A DNA stretch of 64,000 nt from DATFDN01 sp963767645 (GCA_963767645.1 CAVYEW010000001.1:248001-312000), one strand, 5' to 3'; positions 29,165-38,532 are shown, counted from the first letter of the stretch. A program made the numbers and translations. The notes: generated by a model from the sequence alone, not told the origin.

Positions 29165-29283
29165 TTGCGACGGATGCGACGGATGCGACACTTTTCCCAT
29201 ATGACGGCTATACGCGTACGCGTACGTGCACGCGTAAGAGCGTCATCCGGAAAAAGCGTCGAAACCGTCGCAAGTGTCGCAAG
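29165..29283. repeat. Inverted triple-iteron array with central palindrome; candidate origin or pac/cos site
   Basis: The left arm has TTGCGAC, ATGCGAC and ATGCGAC at 29165, 29174 and 29183 (9-bp period), then ACTTTTCC. The right arm, on the opposite strand, has TTGCGAC, TTGCGAC and TTTCGAC with the same 9-bp period (29282 to 29258), then GCTTTTTCC. Between them lies the perfect palindrome TACGCGTACGCGTA (29211-29224). The array ends 8 bp before the stop codon of the primase gene. Confidence 0.7.
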
Positions 29284-29290
29284 CCTGGCC

Positions 29291-31789
29291 CTACGGCCAC
29301 TCTGAACCGGGCTGGACCCGAACCCGAATGCCCCGCCAGCCGCGCCCGCGGATGCCGTATTCGTCTTTGATGGGCGCATAGCCTAACCGTTGAAGGGCGG
29401 TCGAAAACCGCTTGGCCGACCCTACTTCCTCTCCCCGTGCCGAGGCATAGGCCCGCCAGCTTGAGAACAGGCTGGCGTTGGTATCCAGGGCGTGGCCCAC
29501 GGCTTTGGGCGGGAGGTCGGTTGTGTCGCAGCAATCATCAATCCATTGCCGCATGGTGTCCTGCTCGCTGAAATACTCGTTAGTCGCCTCTGTAACCGAC
29601 GTTGGCCGGACCAGCCCGTTGGCCTGCCAGTCTAGGCACCCATCGATTATCCATCGCAGGATCGCCGGCCATTCTGCACGCAACTTCTGCTCGAGTTGCT
29701 TGTCCGGCTTGGGCGGCTTGCGAGTGAATGGCAGCATGTTTATCCGCCGCCGCGCCGCGTCATCGACGTTGCGCAGGACCGGCTTGTTGTTGCCGACGAT
29801 AGTGAGCTTGAACTGTGGTGTGAACTCGAAGAAATCCTGCCGCATGAAGCGCGCCGCGATGCGGTCGCCGCCCGTGAGTTGCTTGATCCGAGACTCTGCC
29901 CATGCGCGCCCTTCCTCGGTTTCAGACGCACAGACCAGGCGCGCGCCCTTGAGCATCGCCAGCTCGGTTGCGTGCCTGTCGCTGTTGGACGCCGTGAAAG
30001 CCTCCATCGGCGCTATTCGGCAGTAGTCGCCGAGAATGCCGGAAATGGTGTTCAGCAGGACCGACTTGCCGTTGCCTCCTGACCCGAAAACAAACAGCAG
30101 CGCGTGCTCGCGTGTGTCGCCGGTCAATGTGTAGCCGAGCCATTGCTGAATGAAGCGGATCATACCCTTGTCCTGGCCCGTCGCTTCGTCCAGGAACTGC
30201 AACCATTTCGGGCAATCGGGTGTTTCCGCCGGAGTGACGGCGCAGATCTTGGTGATGAAGTCCGACTGCTTGGCAGGGCGCAGCTTTCCGGTTCGCAGGT
30301 CTACCGTGCCGCCCGGCGTGCCGAGCAGGAACGGGTCACGGTCCCAGATTTCGGAGGTGACTGCGAAAGCCCGGTCGGCTTGGGCGAAGCGTTCGATGGC
30401 GCTGGCTGTGTTGGCGCGGCCGAGTATCGCGGCGATCTTGCCGTCCGCCTTGGCGTCCTGGGCGAGTGTCCGGCAGGTCGTGCGCATCCAATCGAAGGCG
30501 AGCCTGGTCTCTTCGCGGAGCCATCGAACGCCGTCCCAGCGGTGCCATTTACCGCTGTGGTGATCAAACCGAAGCTGGGTGCGGAACTGCTCGGCGAATA
30601 TTTGCGCAATGCCGTCCTCGGTAAGGCTGGGGTCGGCGGGCTTCTGACTGGATTCCTTGCCCGAAGGCGGGGCGCTTTCAGGCTCCGCCGCCGCCCATGG
30701 CGGCACCGCGTCGTGCGGTGGCGGCTCCTCCCGTCGCGCCCGCCTCGGGTCTTGCCAGCCATGCTGCCTGGCGAGATAGAAGATCGACCCAGCTCCGCCG
30801 CGCGTCGGGGGCGAACGGTGGAAGCACCGCCAGCGGGCTTCGCATTCCGATGGATCGTGCTTCTGGGACGTGGCGGACCAGCGTTCCCAGGCTTCCATGC
30901 CTTCGGGGCTGCCGCCGGTGGCGGCGTACGCGAGAAGTCCGATCGTGTTCCAGGTGTCCCAGTGCGCGTCCGGATTCGGAAGAGCTTCGAGTGCGGACCG
31001 GACAATCTCGACAGGCGCCTGAAGCTCGCGAGCGGACCGGGAGCCGTTGGGGCGGGGCTTCCGTGGACCGCCGCCAGCTTGTCCGGCGCCCGCCGCCTCG
31101 GCGGCAAGCTCTAGCAGCTCGAGGGCTTCGCCGAGGTGAACTTCGGCGCCTTCATTCAGCGCAACGATGCGCGCGAGGCGCGGCTTGGTTCGGTCCTTGA
31201 GATGCCAGCTTCCCGGCCAGCGCACCGGATGCACCGGCGGCGCCATGGTCGGATCAGAGCCTGCCAGGCCGCCCGCGAGCTGGCGGGCACGCTTGAGCTG
31301 GAGATGTTCCGCCGCCGTCCTGGTCGGTTCGGACAAGCGCCAGTGCGCGTGAAGCTTGGCTTGCAGCTCGCCCGTCTTCGGGTCGGCTGTCTCGCCCCCC
31401 GACGCGACCACCACCGTTGCCGGACCGAGCAGCCCTTCGAGTCGGCGCAGGGCTTCGCGGGGGTTGCCGGAGTCGAGATCGAGCGAGATCGCCAGCCCGT
31501 TCGCGAGTGCCTCTTCGGTCGCGCGCTTGCTATCCGTGAACGTTGCCACGGGCGGGGCCAGCACCCAGCCGCTGGCCGCGGCCTTCCGGGCGCCCGTCAT
31601 CGCGCCGCTGACAACGGCATCCAGCCCGGCGCCGTTAATGCAGGTTGCCCGGATGTACGGCGGCGGCTGGTTACGCTCGTGCAGGAAGGCGCGGATCGAG
31701 GCGAAGCCCCCGGGGTCTGCATACCGAAACAGCGCGTTTACGAAGCGCGCCAGATCGCCCCGGTCGGGCTCGTGAGCGGAGACGTTCAT
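29291..31789 (-). CDS. P4-type primase-helicase (D5/SF3)
   Basis: The 832-residue protein is a satellite/plasmid replication protein. The first 300 residues resemble a RepB-like primase domain. A PriCT-2-like segment follows (EIVRSALEALPNPDAHWDTW, then SIFYLARQHGW). The second half is D5_N plus a superfamily 3 helicase with Walker A GSGGNGKSVLLN and the GNNKP...DDAARRRI sensor region. Such proteins prime and unwind DNA at an origin, as phage P4 alpha does. The ATG at 31789 overlaps the helicase stop (ATGA); the longer in-frame opening upstream lies in the helicase gene. Its end abuts the iteron array, its likely binding site. Confidence 0.88.
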   Translation of the reverse strand: MNVSAHEPDRGDLARFVNALFRYADPGGFASIRAFLHERNQPPPYIRATCINGAGLDAVVSGAMTGARKAAASGWVLAPPVATFTDSKRATEEALANGLAISLDLDSGNPREALRRLEGLLGPATVVVASGGETADPKTGELQAKLHAHWRLSEPTRTAAEHLQLKRARQLAGGLAGSDPTMAPPVHPVRWPGSWHLKDRTKPRLARIVALNEGAEVHLGEALELLELAAEAAGAGQAGGGPRKPRPNGSRSARELQAPVEIVRSALEALPNPDAHWDTWNTIGLLAYAATGGSPEGMEAWERWSATSQKHDPSECEARWRCFHRSPPTRGGAGSIFYLARQHGWQDPRRARREEPPPHDAVPPWAAAEPESAPPSGKESSQKPADPSLTEDGIAQIFAEQFRTQLRFDHHSGKWHRWDGVRWLREETRLAFDWMRTTCRTLAQDAKADGKIAAILGRANTASAIERFAQADRAFAVTSEIWDRDPFLLGTPGGTVDLRTGKLRPAKQSDFITKICAVTPAETPDCPKWLQFLDEATGQDKGMIRFIQQWLGYTLTGDTREHALLFVFGSGGNGKSVLLNTISGILGDYCRIAPMEAFTASNSDRHATELAMLKGARLVCASETEEGRAWAESRIKQLTGGDRIAARFMRQDFFEFTPQFKLTIVGNNKPVLRNVDDAARRRINMLPFTRKPPKPDKQLEQKLRAEWPAILRWIIDGCLDWQANGLVRPTSVTEATNEYFSEQDTMRQWIDDCCDTTDLPPKAVGHALDTNASLFSSWRAYASARGEEVGSAKRFSTALQRLGYAPIKDEYGIRGRGWRGIRVRVQPGSEWP

Positions 31790-33198
31790 GCCACGCCTCC
31801 AACGGCCTGCTCGCGGAGTCTGTGGAACACCCATCCCGGCCGGTATCCGCGTGCTCGCGCGAACTCGCGTAGCTCTGCCTCCGACAGGCGCGTTCGCGCC
31901 ATCTCGCGGAACGTCAGTTGCCGTGCCCGCGCGAGCCGTTCGGCTGTCAACTCGGCCAGCGTGCCAGGCGTGACGGTGATCTCTCTGCCCGGCTTGGGTT
32001 CGCCGCACGCGTCGCAGACGTTCAGGCCCAGCGGGTTCGCGCAGCCGCACTCGCATCGCCACACGGGCGCATCAGAGGCGCAATGCCGTGGGTTCCGACG
32101 CTTTTCTACGCCGTCCAGTGACCATGTGCGGCCGGCGTCGGGAAGGCCATGTTCCAGAACGTTCCCGACGTGATCGAGAACGGCGAGCGCGGCCTTACCG
32201 GCCGCCGGCCTCATTCCTCGGCCGACTTGCTGCATGTAGAGGACCAGCGATTTCGTCGGCCGCAGCAGGATCACCGCGCCAATGGCCGGAACGTCGAGAC
32301 CTTCGCTGATTAGATCGCAGGATGTCAGAACCTCGACGCTGCCATTGCCCAGGCCAGCGATCGCCGCGTCGCGCTCGTCCTTGCGCGTGCTGCCGTGAAC
32401 GCATTGCGCGCGGTATCCCGCTTCGCGGAAGGATTGCGCGACTGCCTCGGCGTGCTCGATTGAGATGCAGAACGCGATCGCGGCCTGATGATCGGCGCGC
32501 ATCCGGTAATTCGCGATGGCATCGCCGGTGATCACCCCGTCCTGCATGATCCTGTCCAGATCGCCGGGCGCGTAGTCTCCGCCGCGCACATGGACGCCGC
32601 GAAGATCGAGCTTTTGCTCCGGGACGTAGCAGCGGGCCGGAGACAGGAAGCCGTCGCGCACCAATTCGGCGATCGATGGGCCGCAGATCAGGTCATCGAA
32701 CATCCCCCCGTGGGCAATGCCGAGACCCTTGCCGTCCAATCGTGCCGGCGTCGCGGTAACGCCCAGCAGCTTTGCTTGTGGCTGCGCGGCGATCAGTTCC
32801 CGCCATTGCGCCGCGCGGGCGTGATGCGCTTCGTCGAGAACGATCAGGTCGAATTGGGGCATTTTCCCCAGCCGGCGGACGATCGTCTGGACCGATGCGA
32901 CCTGCACCAGCTCGTCGGGCATCGAGCCAATGCCCGCGGCGATGATGCCGTAAGGCACGCCGATTGCCTCGAGCTTAGCCCCGGCCTGGCGGACCAGTTC
33001 GCGCCGATGCGCGACTATGAGCACGCGCCGGCCTTTTGCCCGCGCGCCGGCCGTGATGTCCGTGAAAACGACGGTTTTGCCGCCGCCCGTGGGCAGTTGA
33101 AGTATCGGGGAGCGGTGGCCGGTGCCGTAGCTCAGGCGCAACAGATCGATGCACCGGCACTGGTAAGGCCGAAGCGTCTTAATAGCATTGGTGTCCAC
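31786..33198 (-). CDS. DEAH-box superfamily 2 helicase
   Basis: The 470-residue protein carries Walker A LPTGGGKT, the DEAH box (IVLDEAHHARAAQW), motif III VTATP, and the C-terminal motifs TSCDLISEGLDVPAI and QVGRGMRP. A four-Cys zinc ribbon near residues 380-405 (CECGCANPLGLNVCDACGEP) follows. It resembles phage and type III-restriction-like helicases. The start is GTG at 33198. It is followed by the primase-helicase with a four-base overlap, so the two form a replication operon of the element. Confidence 0.88.
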   Translation of the reverse strand: MDTNAIKTLRPYQCRCIDLLRLSYGTGHRSPILQLPTGGGKTVVFTDITAGARAKGRRVLIVAHRRELVRQAGAKLEAIGVPYGIIAAGIGSMPDELVQVASVQTIVRRLGKMPQFDLIVLDEAHHARAAQWRELIAAQPQAKLLGVTATPARLDGKGLGIAHGGMFDDLICGPSIAELVRDGFLSPARCYVPEQKLDLRGVHVRGGDYAPGDLDRIMQDGVITGDAIANYRMRADHQAAIAFCISIEHAEAVAQSFREAGYRAQCVHGSTRKDERDAAIAGLGNGSVEVLTSCDLISEGLDVPAIGAVILLRPTKSLVLYMQQVGRGMRPAAGKAALAVLDHVGNVLEHGLPDAGRTWSLDGVEKRRNPRHCASDAPVWRCECGCANPLGLNVCDACGEPKPGREITVTPGTLAELTAERLARARQLTFREMARTRLSEAELREFARARGYRPGWVFHRLREQAVGGVA

Positions 33199-33309
33199 TT
33201 TTGGCCAACTCGCCCCGACGATTACGGGGACGGTTGCGCGGCGGACTTGCGTTCGGCTCCGAAAGGCCCTACATCACTCTGCGTTGAGTCCGTGGTAGAG
33301 TCCTTTGGG

Positions 33310-33340
33310 AGCCCCCGTGCCCGCCGCTCGGGGGTTTCCT
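33310..33340. terminator. GC hairpin after the alpA gene
   Basis: CCCCCG and CGGGGG arms with a GC-rich loop are preceded, on the minus strand, by GGAAA. It lies between the AlpA-type gene (stop at 33342) and the helicase gene. The structure may attenuate read-through; a U tract is missing on the minus strand but TTTCC follows on the plus strand. Confidence 0.35.
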
Positions 33341-33341
33341 A

Positions 33342-33578
33342 TTATGTAGGCCGGCGCTTGCTATCCGCCCATGCGAGGACTTCGGACAGCTTCCAGGCGA
33401 CCCGCGCAGGACCGATCCTGACACGGGCTGGGAACTCGCCTCGTTTCTCGAGGCGATCGATATGCATCCGCGAATACGGAACGATTTGCAGGACTTCGCG
33501 GATGGGCAGGTACCGCTCAGGCAGCGCCGCTGTCTGCGGCCGCGGCATGACGAAGGCGGTCACATTTTCCGTGGACAT
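33342..33578 (-). CDS. alpA: AlpA-family regulator (MerR-like winged helix)
   Basis: The 78-residue product contains the AlpA helix-turn-helix: RYLPIREVLQIVPYSRMHID, then RLEKRGEFPARVRIGPARVAWKLSEVLAWADSKRR. Such proteins control excision and gene expression of P4-like satellites. The start at 33578 has GGAG just upstream; the longer upstream frame is rejected. It sits between the helicase and integrase genes, all on the minus strand. The GGGTAAC box pairs are candidate binding sites. Confidence 0.85.
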   Translation of the reverse strand: MSTENVTAFVMPRPQTAALPERYLPIREVLQIVPYSRMHIDRLEKRGEFPARVRIGPARVAWKLSEVLAWADSKRRPT

Positions 33579-33721
33579 GCATTCTCCGTGTGCGCACGTC
33601 TGCGCGCGTGTTCGTATTGAGGATGGCGTATCCGATGCAACTTTTCCAGAGGACTCGTCGGAACTCGCAATTTTGAGAACCCCGCCACATTCCCGGCTGA
33701 AATCACACTTCCGTGGCACCG

Positions 33722-34909
33722 TCAGGCCCTCAGCTCGACGACGTTGCTGGGCGATGGCTGAACCAAAGCTTGCACGTGTCGCGCCCATCGCTCCAGAGCT
33801 TCGCGCTTTTCTCGATCATACGTGTGGCGATCATAGATCGCAGTTACCCCGCGCTCACTGTGATTAAGCACCTTTGCAATGACCGAAACGATGGTATCGA
33901 GCTTTGCCATTCCGGTTGCTGCGGTTCGACGAAGATCATGGATGCGCCAATCAGCAAACCCGGCAACACTATCGATGCGATCCTTAAGCTTGCTGAATCC
34001 TGCAATCGGTTTGTCACCAGTGGTGGTGAATACGAACTGTCCGAAATGCGGGAGATTGGTCAGAATCTCGATTGCGAGTTCCGACAATGGAACGACGTGG
34101 CTTTTGTCGTTCTTGGTATTGGCCCGCGGCAACGTCCAAACTCGCTTGCCAATGTCGAGATCGTCCCAACGCATCGATGCGACCTCATCGCGCCTTTGGG
34201 CAGTCAGGATCAGGAGTTGGAAGAAACCGCCCGCAACCCCGCCGATGGTATCAGCGGCCCGCCACAACTCCGCCAATTCATCGTCGGTCAGCACACGGTC
34301 TCGAGCGATCTCTTTCCCCGGAGCCCGTAATCCGTCGCATGGATTGACGGGCAGGATGTCCTCCCCGATCGCCCAGTTGCACAGCTTGCGCATGGCGGCT
34401 AATGCTCTGTTCGCCGCAATGGGATGGCCGCGATCGACCAATTCGTTCAGCAGTTCCCGCACGTCGCGGCGGGTGATGGTTCGGATGTCGCGCGGTCCCC
34501 AGCGGGAGACAACGTGACGCTGCAACAGCTTCTCGATCTCTCGCCAGGACCGATTTATCGGCTTGGCGTATTTCTCGACGAACTGCGACGCGACGGAGGC
34601 TACGCTATCGACACGCGCGGGCGGCTCCGCGACCTTGGGCGCTGCCGGGTCTTTCCCGGCCTGCACGTCGCGCAGCACCCGGCGGGCCAGTTCGCGGGCG
34701 TCGGCAAGGCTCGGTATCGTCGCGAGCGTGCCCAGCGTGTGTCGGCGCTGCTTGCCCCCTGCCCTATAGAACAGGAACCAGCTCTTGTGGCCGGTTTCGG
34801 ACACCCGCAGACCGAAGGCTGGCAGGAGCTTGTCGAACACCTCCAGCCGGCCGGCCTTTGGCGGAGTGAGCCGTTCCACTGCCGCCTGGGTGAGGTTTTT
34901 CCGCGCCAT
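33722..34909 (-). CDS. int: Tyrosine recombinase/integrase of the tRNA-Lys element
   Basis: The 395-residue protein has the arm-binding N-terminal domain of prophage integrases (RLTPPKAGRLEVFDKLLPAF, then GLRVSETGHKSWFLFYRAGG). The catalytic set is the Arg in TAQRRDEVASMRW, the His-x-x-Arg in IHDLRRTAATG, the His in LNHSERG and the Tyr in AIYDRHTY. It catalyses integration at tRNA-Lys and, with an excisionase, excision. The ATG at 34909 is chosen because the family starts there; an in-frame ATG at 35071 would run through the operator boxes. It reads away from attR, 164 bp distant. Confidence 0.93.
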   Translation of the reverse strand: MARKNLTQAAVERLTPPKAGRLEVFDKLLPAFGLRVSETGHKSWFLFYRAGGKQRRHTLGTLATIPSLADARELARRVLRDVQAGKDPAAPKVAEPPARVDSVASVASQFVEKYAKPINRSWREIEKLLQRHVVSRWGPRDIRTITRRDVRELLNELVDRGHPIAANRALAAMRKLCNWAIGEDILPVNPCDGLRAPGKEIARDRVLTDDELAELWRAADTIGGVAGGFFQLLILTAQRRDEVASMRWDDLDIGKRVWTLPRANTKNDKSHVVPLSELAIEILTNLPHFGQFVFTTTGDKPIAGFSKLKDRIDSVAGFADWRIHDLRRTAATGMAKLDTIVSVIAKVLNHSERGVTAIYDRHTYDREKREALERWARHVQALVQPSPSNVVELRA

Positions 34910-34923
34910 CGTGTGCCCCCTCT

Positions 34924-34968
34924 GGGTAACAGTGGGGTAACACGGAAGCGCGTTAATCGGTGTTACCC
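34924..34968. promoter_or_regulatory. GGGTAAC boxes near attR in the integrase promoter
   Basis: GGGTAAC occurs at 34924-34930 and 34935-34941, and an inverted copy (GTTACCC) at 34962-34968. They lie between the integrase start and attR. They match the pair near attL, so arm-type integrase sites or AlpA/excisionase boxes are likely. Confidence 0.5.
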
Positions 34969-35073
34969 CGCGTGTCGCCATGTGACGCGGAACAGCGCGG
35001 AAAGCAAGGGAGAAGGCGGGTTTGGGCCGATCGGAGCACATCTCATGTGCGCCCATGTTTCGGGCCGTCACAC

Positions 35074-35117
35074 GACTTTTAATCTTGGGGTCGTGGGTTC
35101 GAGTCCCACCGGGCTCA
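35074..35117 (+). repeat. attR: displaced 3' part of tRNA-Lys
   Basis: This 44-bp copy equals 17985-18028 but lacks the 5' half of the tRNA and the CCA (TTA follows instead). It is the original chromosomal end of the tRNA gene moved aside by the insertion, not a working tRNA. Confidence 0.93.
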
Positions 35118-35188
35118 TTAACTGCTCCGTCAGGTCAAGTCCCGAGAGGAATTTCCACCGGCGTCCTCCGCCGTCATGGGAGTGACCG

Positions 35189-35854
35189 ATGACAGAGCAG
35201 GAAGCGCGCCAGTCCATCGTCGATGCCTGCCGGGCGATGAACGCGCTCGACATCAACCAGGGCACCTCAGGCAATATCAGCCTCCGCCACGGCGAGGAGA
35301 TGCTGATCTCGCCCTCGGCGACGCCGTATGACGAAATGCGCGCCGAGGATGTCGCCGCGATCAGGATCGAGGGAGAGTACGGCGCATGGCGCGGCCGGCT
35401 CAATCCCTCGACCGAGTGGCGGTTTCATCTCGATATCATGCGCAGCCGATCCGAGGTCGGCGCGGTGGTGCATAGCCATCCGACGTTCTGCACCACGCTG
35501 GCGCTCACGCGGCGCGGCATCCCGGCCTGTCACTATATGATCGCGGCGTTCGGCGGCATGGATGTGCGCTGCGCACCTTACGCCACGTTCGGCACCAAGG
35601 AGCTTTCCGAGCACGCCCTGCGGGCGCTGGAGGGGCGCAGCGCGTGCCTGCTCGCCAATCACGGAATGATCGTATGCGGCGCCACCCTGAAGCGGGCGAT
35701 GTGGCTCGCAGTGGAGCTCGAGACGATTGCGCGCCAGTACCACCATAGCTTGCTGATCGGCGGTCCGGTCCTGCTGTCCGAGCAGGAGATCGCGGCCACC
35801 GCCGAGAAGCTTGACACATATGGCGTGCAGGACCGGGCGGAGGCAGTCGAATGA
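35189..35854 (+). CDS. Class II aldolase/adducin family protein
   Basis: The 221-residue product has the zinc aldolase fold of L-fuculose-phosphate and ribulose-phosphate aldolases/epimerases. Zinc ligands are seen in VHSHP and the later NHGMIV segment; the NQGTSGNISLR block binds phosphate. The ATG at 35189 has GGGAG seven bases upstream. It lies 38 nt before the acetate kinase gene, so the two probably form a unit that splits a sugar phosphate and handles a two-carbon product. Substrate specificity cannot be read from the sequence. Confidence 0.85.
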   Translation: MTEQEARQSIVDACRAMNALDINQGTSGNISLRHGEEMLISPSATPYDEMRAEDVAAIRIEGEYGAWRGRLNPSTEWRFHLDIMRSRSEVGAVVHSHPTFCTTLALTRRGIPACHYMIAAFGGMDVRCAPYATFGTKELSEHALRALEGRSACLLANHGMIVCGATLKRAMWLAVELETIARQYHHSLLIGGPVLLSEQEIAATAEKLDTYGVQDRAEAVE

Positions 35855-35891
35855 ATGATCCTGGATGGGGCCCCTGGGTGCCGGCAAGCTG

Positions 35892-37075
35892 ATGGCCGAC
35901 GTCATCCTGTCCCTGAACGCGGGTTCATCCAGCATCAAGTTCGCCCTGTTCGAGATCGGCGAAACCGACACTCTGACCCGCGCGGCCCATGGCCAGATCG
36001 AGGGGATCGGTCGCGCGGCCCACTTCGTGGCGCGGGACGCGGGGGGCACCCTGCTGGAGGATGCACACTGGGTGGCCGGCTCGCACGAGAACGTGCTGTC
36101 CTCCCTGCTCGGCTTCGTGGACTTACATCTCGGCAGCGACCGGCTGCGCGCCGTCGGGCATCGCGTCGTGCATGGCGGGGCCGACTTCACGAGACCGACA
36201 ATCGTCAGCGACGAGGTGCTGACGGCATTGGAGGCGCTGACGCCGCTCGCCCCGCTGCATCAGCCGCACAATCTCGCGCCGATGCGTGCCGTCGCCGCCG
36301 CGCGTCCCGGTCTGCCGCAGGTCGCCTGCTTCGACACCGCGTTTCACCACACCATGCCGCTGCTCGCGACCCGCTTTACGTTACCGAACGACTACGAAGC
36401 GCGAGGCGTGCGTCGCTATGGCTTCCACGGCCTGTCCTACGAATTTATTGCGCGCCGCCTGGCCCGGGATGCCCCCCGCCTCGCTGCGGGACGCACGCTC
36501 GTGGCGCATCTCGGCAACGGCGCGAGCCTGTGCGCCATGCAGGGCGGCCGCAGCGTGGACACCACCATGGGATTCTCCGCGCTGGACGGTCTAATGATGG
36601 GCACGCGCTGCGGCACGATGGACCCCGGCGTGGTGCTGCACCTGATCGAGCAGCTCGGCATGAGCGCCAAGGCCGTCGAGGATCTGCTCTACAACCGCTC
36701 GGGATTGCTCGGTGTGTCCGGAATGTCGAACGATATGCGCATGCTGCTTGCCAGCGACGAGGACCGGGCGCGGGAAGCGGTGGAGCTGTTCGTCTTCCGC
36801 CTCGCGCGCGAGGCCGGAGCGCTGGTCAGCACGCTGGGCGGGTTGGACGGGCTGGTGTTCACGGCCGGCATCGGCGAGCACGCACCGCCTGTCCGCCAGA
36901 TGGCCTGCGAGCGGCTGAACTGGCTGGGCGTACGCCTGGACGAAGCGTCCAATGCGCGGAGCGAGGTGGTCATCAGCACGCCGGACAGCCGGATCGAGGT
37001 GCGCGTAATCGCGACCGACGAGGAGGCGATGATTGCCCGACACACGCTGGAGATGCTCGACGGCCATGCCTGGCG

Positions 37076-37097
<22 letters not shown>
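35892..37097 (+). CDS. ackA: Acetate kinase
   Basis: The 401-residue enzyme reversibly makes acetyl phosphate from acetate and ATP. Family signatures are LSLNAGSSSIKFALF at the start, HRVVHGG, the active-site region DTAFHHTMP, GFHGLSYEF, HLGNGASL and GTRCGTMDPG, and GIGEHAPPVR near the end. I chose the ATG at 35892; an in-frame ATG at 35865 is possible. No phosphotransacetylase gene is adjacent. The last seven or so codons (ending GCGDRI) lie inside the 3' end of the initiator tRNA gene on the other strand, so the stop codon is borrowed from the tRNA. Confidence 0.94.
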
Positions 37098-37152
<55 letters not shown>

Positions 37153-37179
37153 TGGGTGTTGTGGGGGTGGGCTGGAGGA

Positions 37180-37294
37180 CCTGGCGGCGACCTACTCTCC
37201 CGCGGCTTGAGCCGCAGTACCATGGGCGCTGGGGGTTTTCACGGCCGAGTTCGGGATGGGATCGGGTGCGGGCTCCCCGCCATGGCCACCAGGT
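37180..37294 (-). rRNA. rrf: 5S ribosomal RNA
   Basis: The minus strand begins CCTGGTGGCCATGGCGGGG and ends near GTAGGTCGCCGCCAGG; the ends pair as the terminal helix of 5S rRNA. Ends are estimated to within a few bases. Confidence 0.93.
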
Positions 37295-37615
37295 CGTCCA
37301 GCCCATCCCAGTGACCGGTGATCGGTGATCAGGGACCGGGATGGCGGGTTTTGGTGGGTGTGTGTGCTGTGTGTGCGTGTCCCGGGGCGCGGCGCGCTGC
37401 CGGGGATGATTTCTGTGCATGGCGCCCTGATCACGGGCCCCGGGGTATGTGCTCCCTGGGTCACGGATCACTGGCCTGATCTTCGAGCTTCTCGGGCGAT
37501 TAGGACCGGTCGGCTGAGCGCGTTGCCGCGCGTATACCTCCGGCCTATCGACGTGATGGTCTATCACGGCCCTCTTGGGGATCGCTCCCCGGGGAGACCT
37601 GGTCTTGAGGAGGGT

Positions 37616-37647
<32 letters not shown>

Positions 37648-37703
37648 TCCGCACATAGCTACCCGGCGGTGCCGCTGGCGCGACAACCGGTGCACCAGAG
37701 GTG

Positions 37704-37735
<32 letters not shown>

Positions 37736-37793
37736 CGCCTCGCAAGTCTCCGTCACCCACGGCAGATAGGGACCGAACTGTCTCACGACGTTC

Positions 37794-37906
<113 letters not shown>

Positions 37907-37938
37907 GACTCTTGGGGGAGATCAGCCTGTTATCCCTA

Positions 37939-37974
<36 letters not shown>

Positions 37975-38116
37975 GCGGGACCACCGGATCACTATGGCCG
38001 ACTTTCGTCTCTGCTCGGGCTGTCACCCTCGCAGTCAGGCGGGCTTGTGCCATTGCACTCAGCGACCGATGTCCGACCGGCCTGAGCCCACCATCGCGCG
38101 CCTCCGTTACCTTTTG

Positions 38117-38147
<31 letters not shown>

Positions 38148-38402
38148 ATGCAGGGTCCCGGACCGGGCTGACCGGTCGCGGTTAGACATCAAAAGAGCCC
38201 AGGGTGGTATTTCAAGGACGGCTCCACCGAAGCTGGCGCCCCGGCTTCCAAGCCTCCCACCTATCCTACACAGGGCCCTCCTGATGCCACTGCAAAGCTG
38301 CAGTAAAGGTTCATAGGGTCTTTCCGTCTGACCGCGGGTACCCCGCATCTTCACGGGGAATTCAATTTCGCTGAGCCGATGCCGGAGACAGTGGGGAAGT
38401 CG

Positions 38403-38532
<130 letters not shown>

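Larger units (their letters stand above)
28902..29290. other. Noncoding control region between primase and terminase genes, 389 bp
   Basis: This region holds no credible gene. It contains a pair of reversed GGGTAAC boxes (28945-28962) and the inverted iteron array (29165-29283) with a central palindrome. It probably includes the promoter of the terminase operon and either the replication origin or the packaging site. Confidence 0.6.
17985..35117. mobile_element. 17-kb integrative, phage-satellite-like element in tRNA-Lys
   Basis: The element is bounded by a 44-bp att repeat and carries a tyrosine integrase next to the right att. Reading inward on the minus strand follow an AlpA-type regulator, a DEAH helicase, a P4-type primase-helicase, a terminase pair, three unknown genes and a baseplate-plug fusion protein. 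A small module of overlapping hypothetical genes, a ribbon-helix-helix regulator and gene debris occupies the left end. No capsid, portal, protease, tail tube, tape measure or lysis gene is visible. That gene set suits a satellite or a heavily reduced prophage, depending on helper functions. Two genes look damaged (terL frameshift, in-frame TAG near 20469). Confidence 0.85.

Noticed and set aside
29017..29379. Minus-strand ORF over the iteron region.
   Set aside because: It overlaps the end of the primase gene in another frame, and the DNA repeats explain its sequence better than coding does.
35057..35117. Second tRNA-Lys gene.
   Set aside because: Only the 3' half is present and there is no 5' acceptor strand; it is the attR copy.
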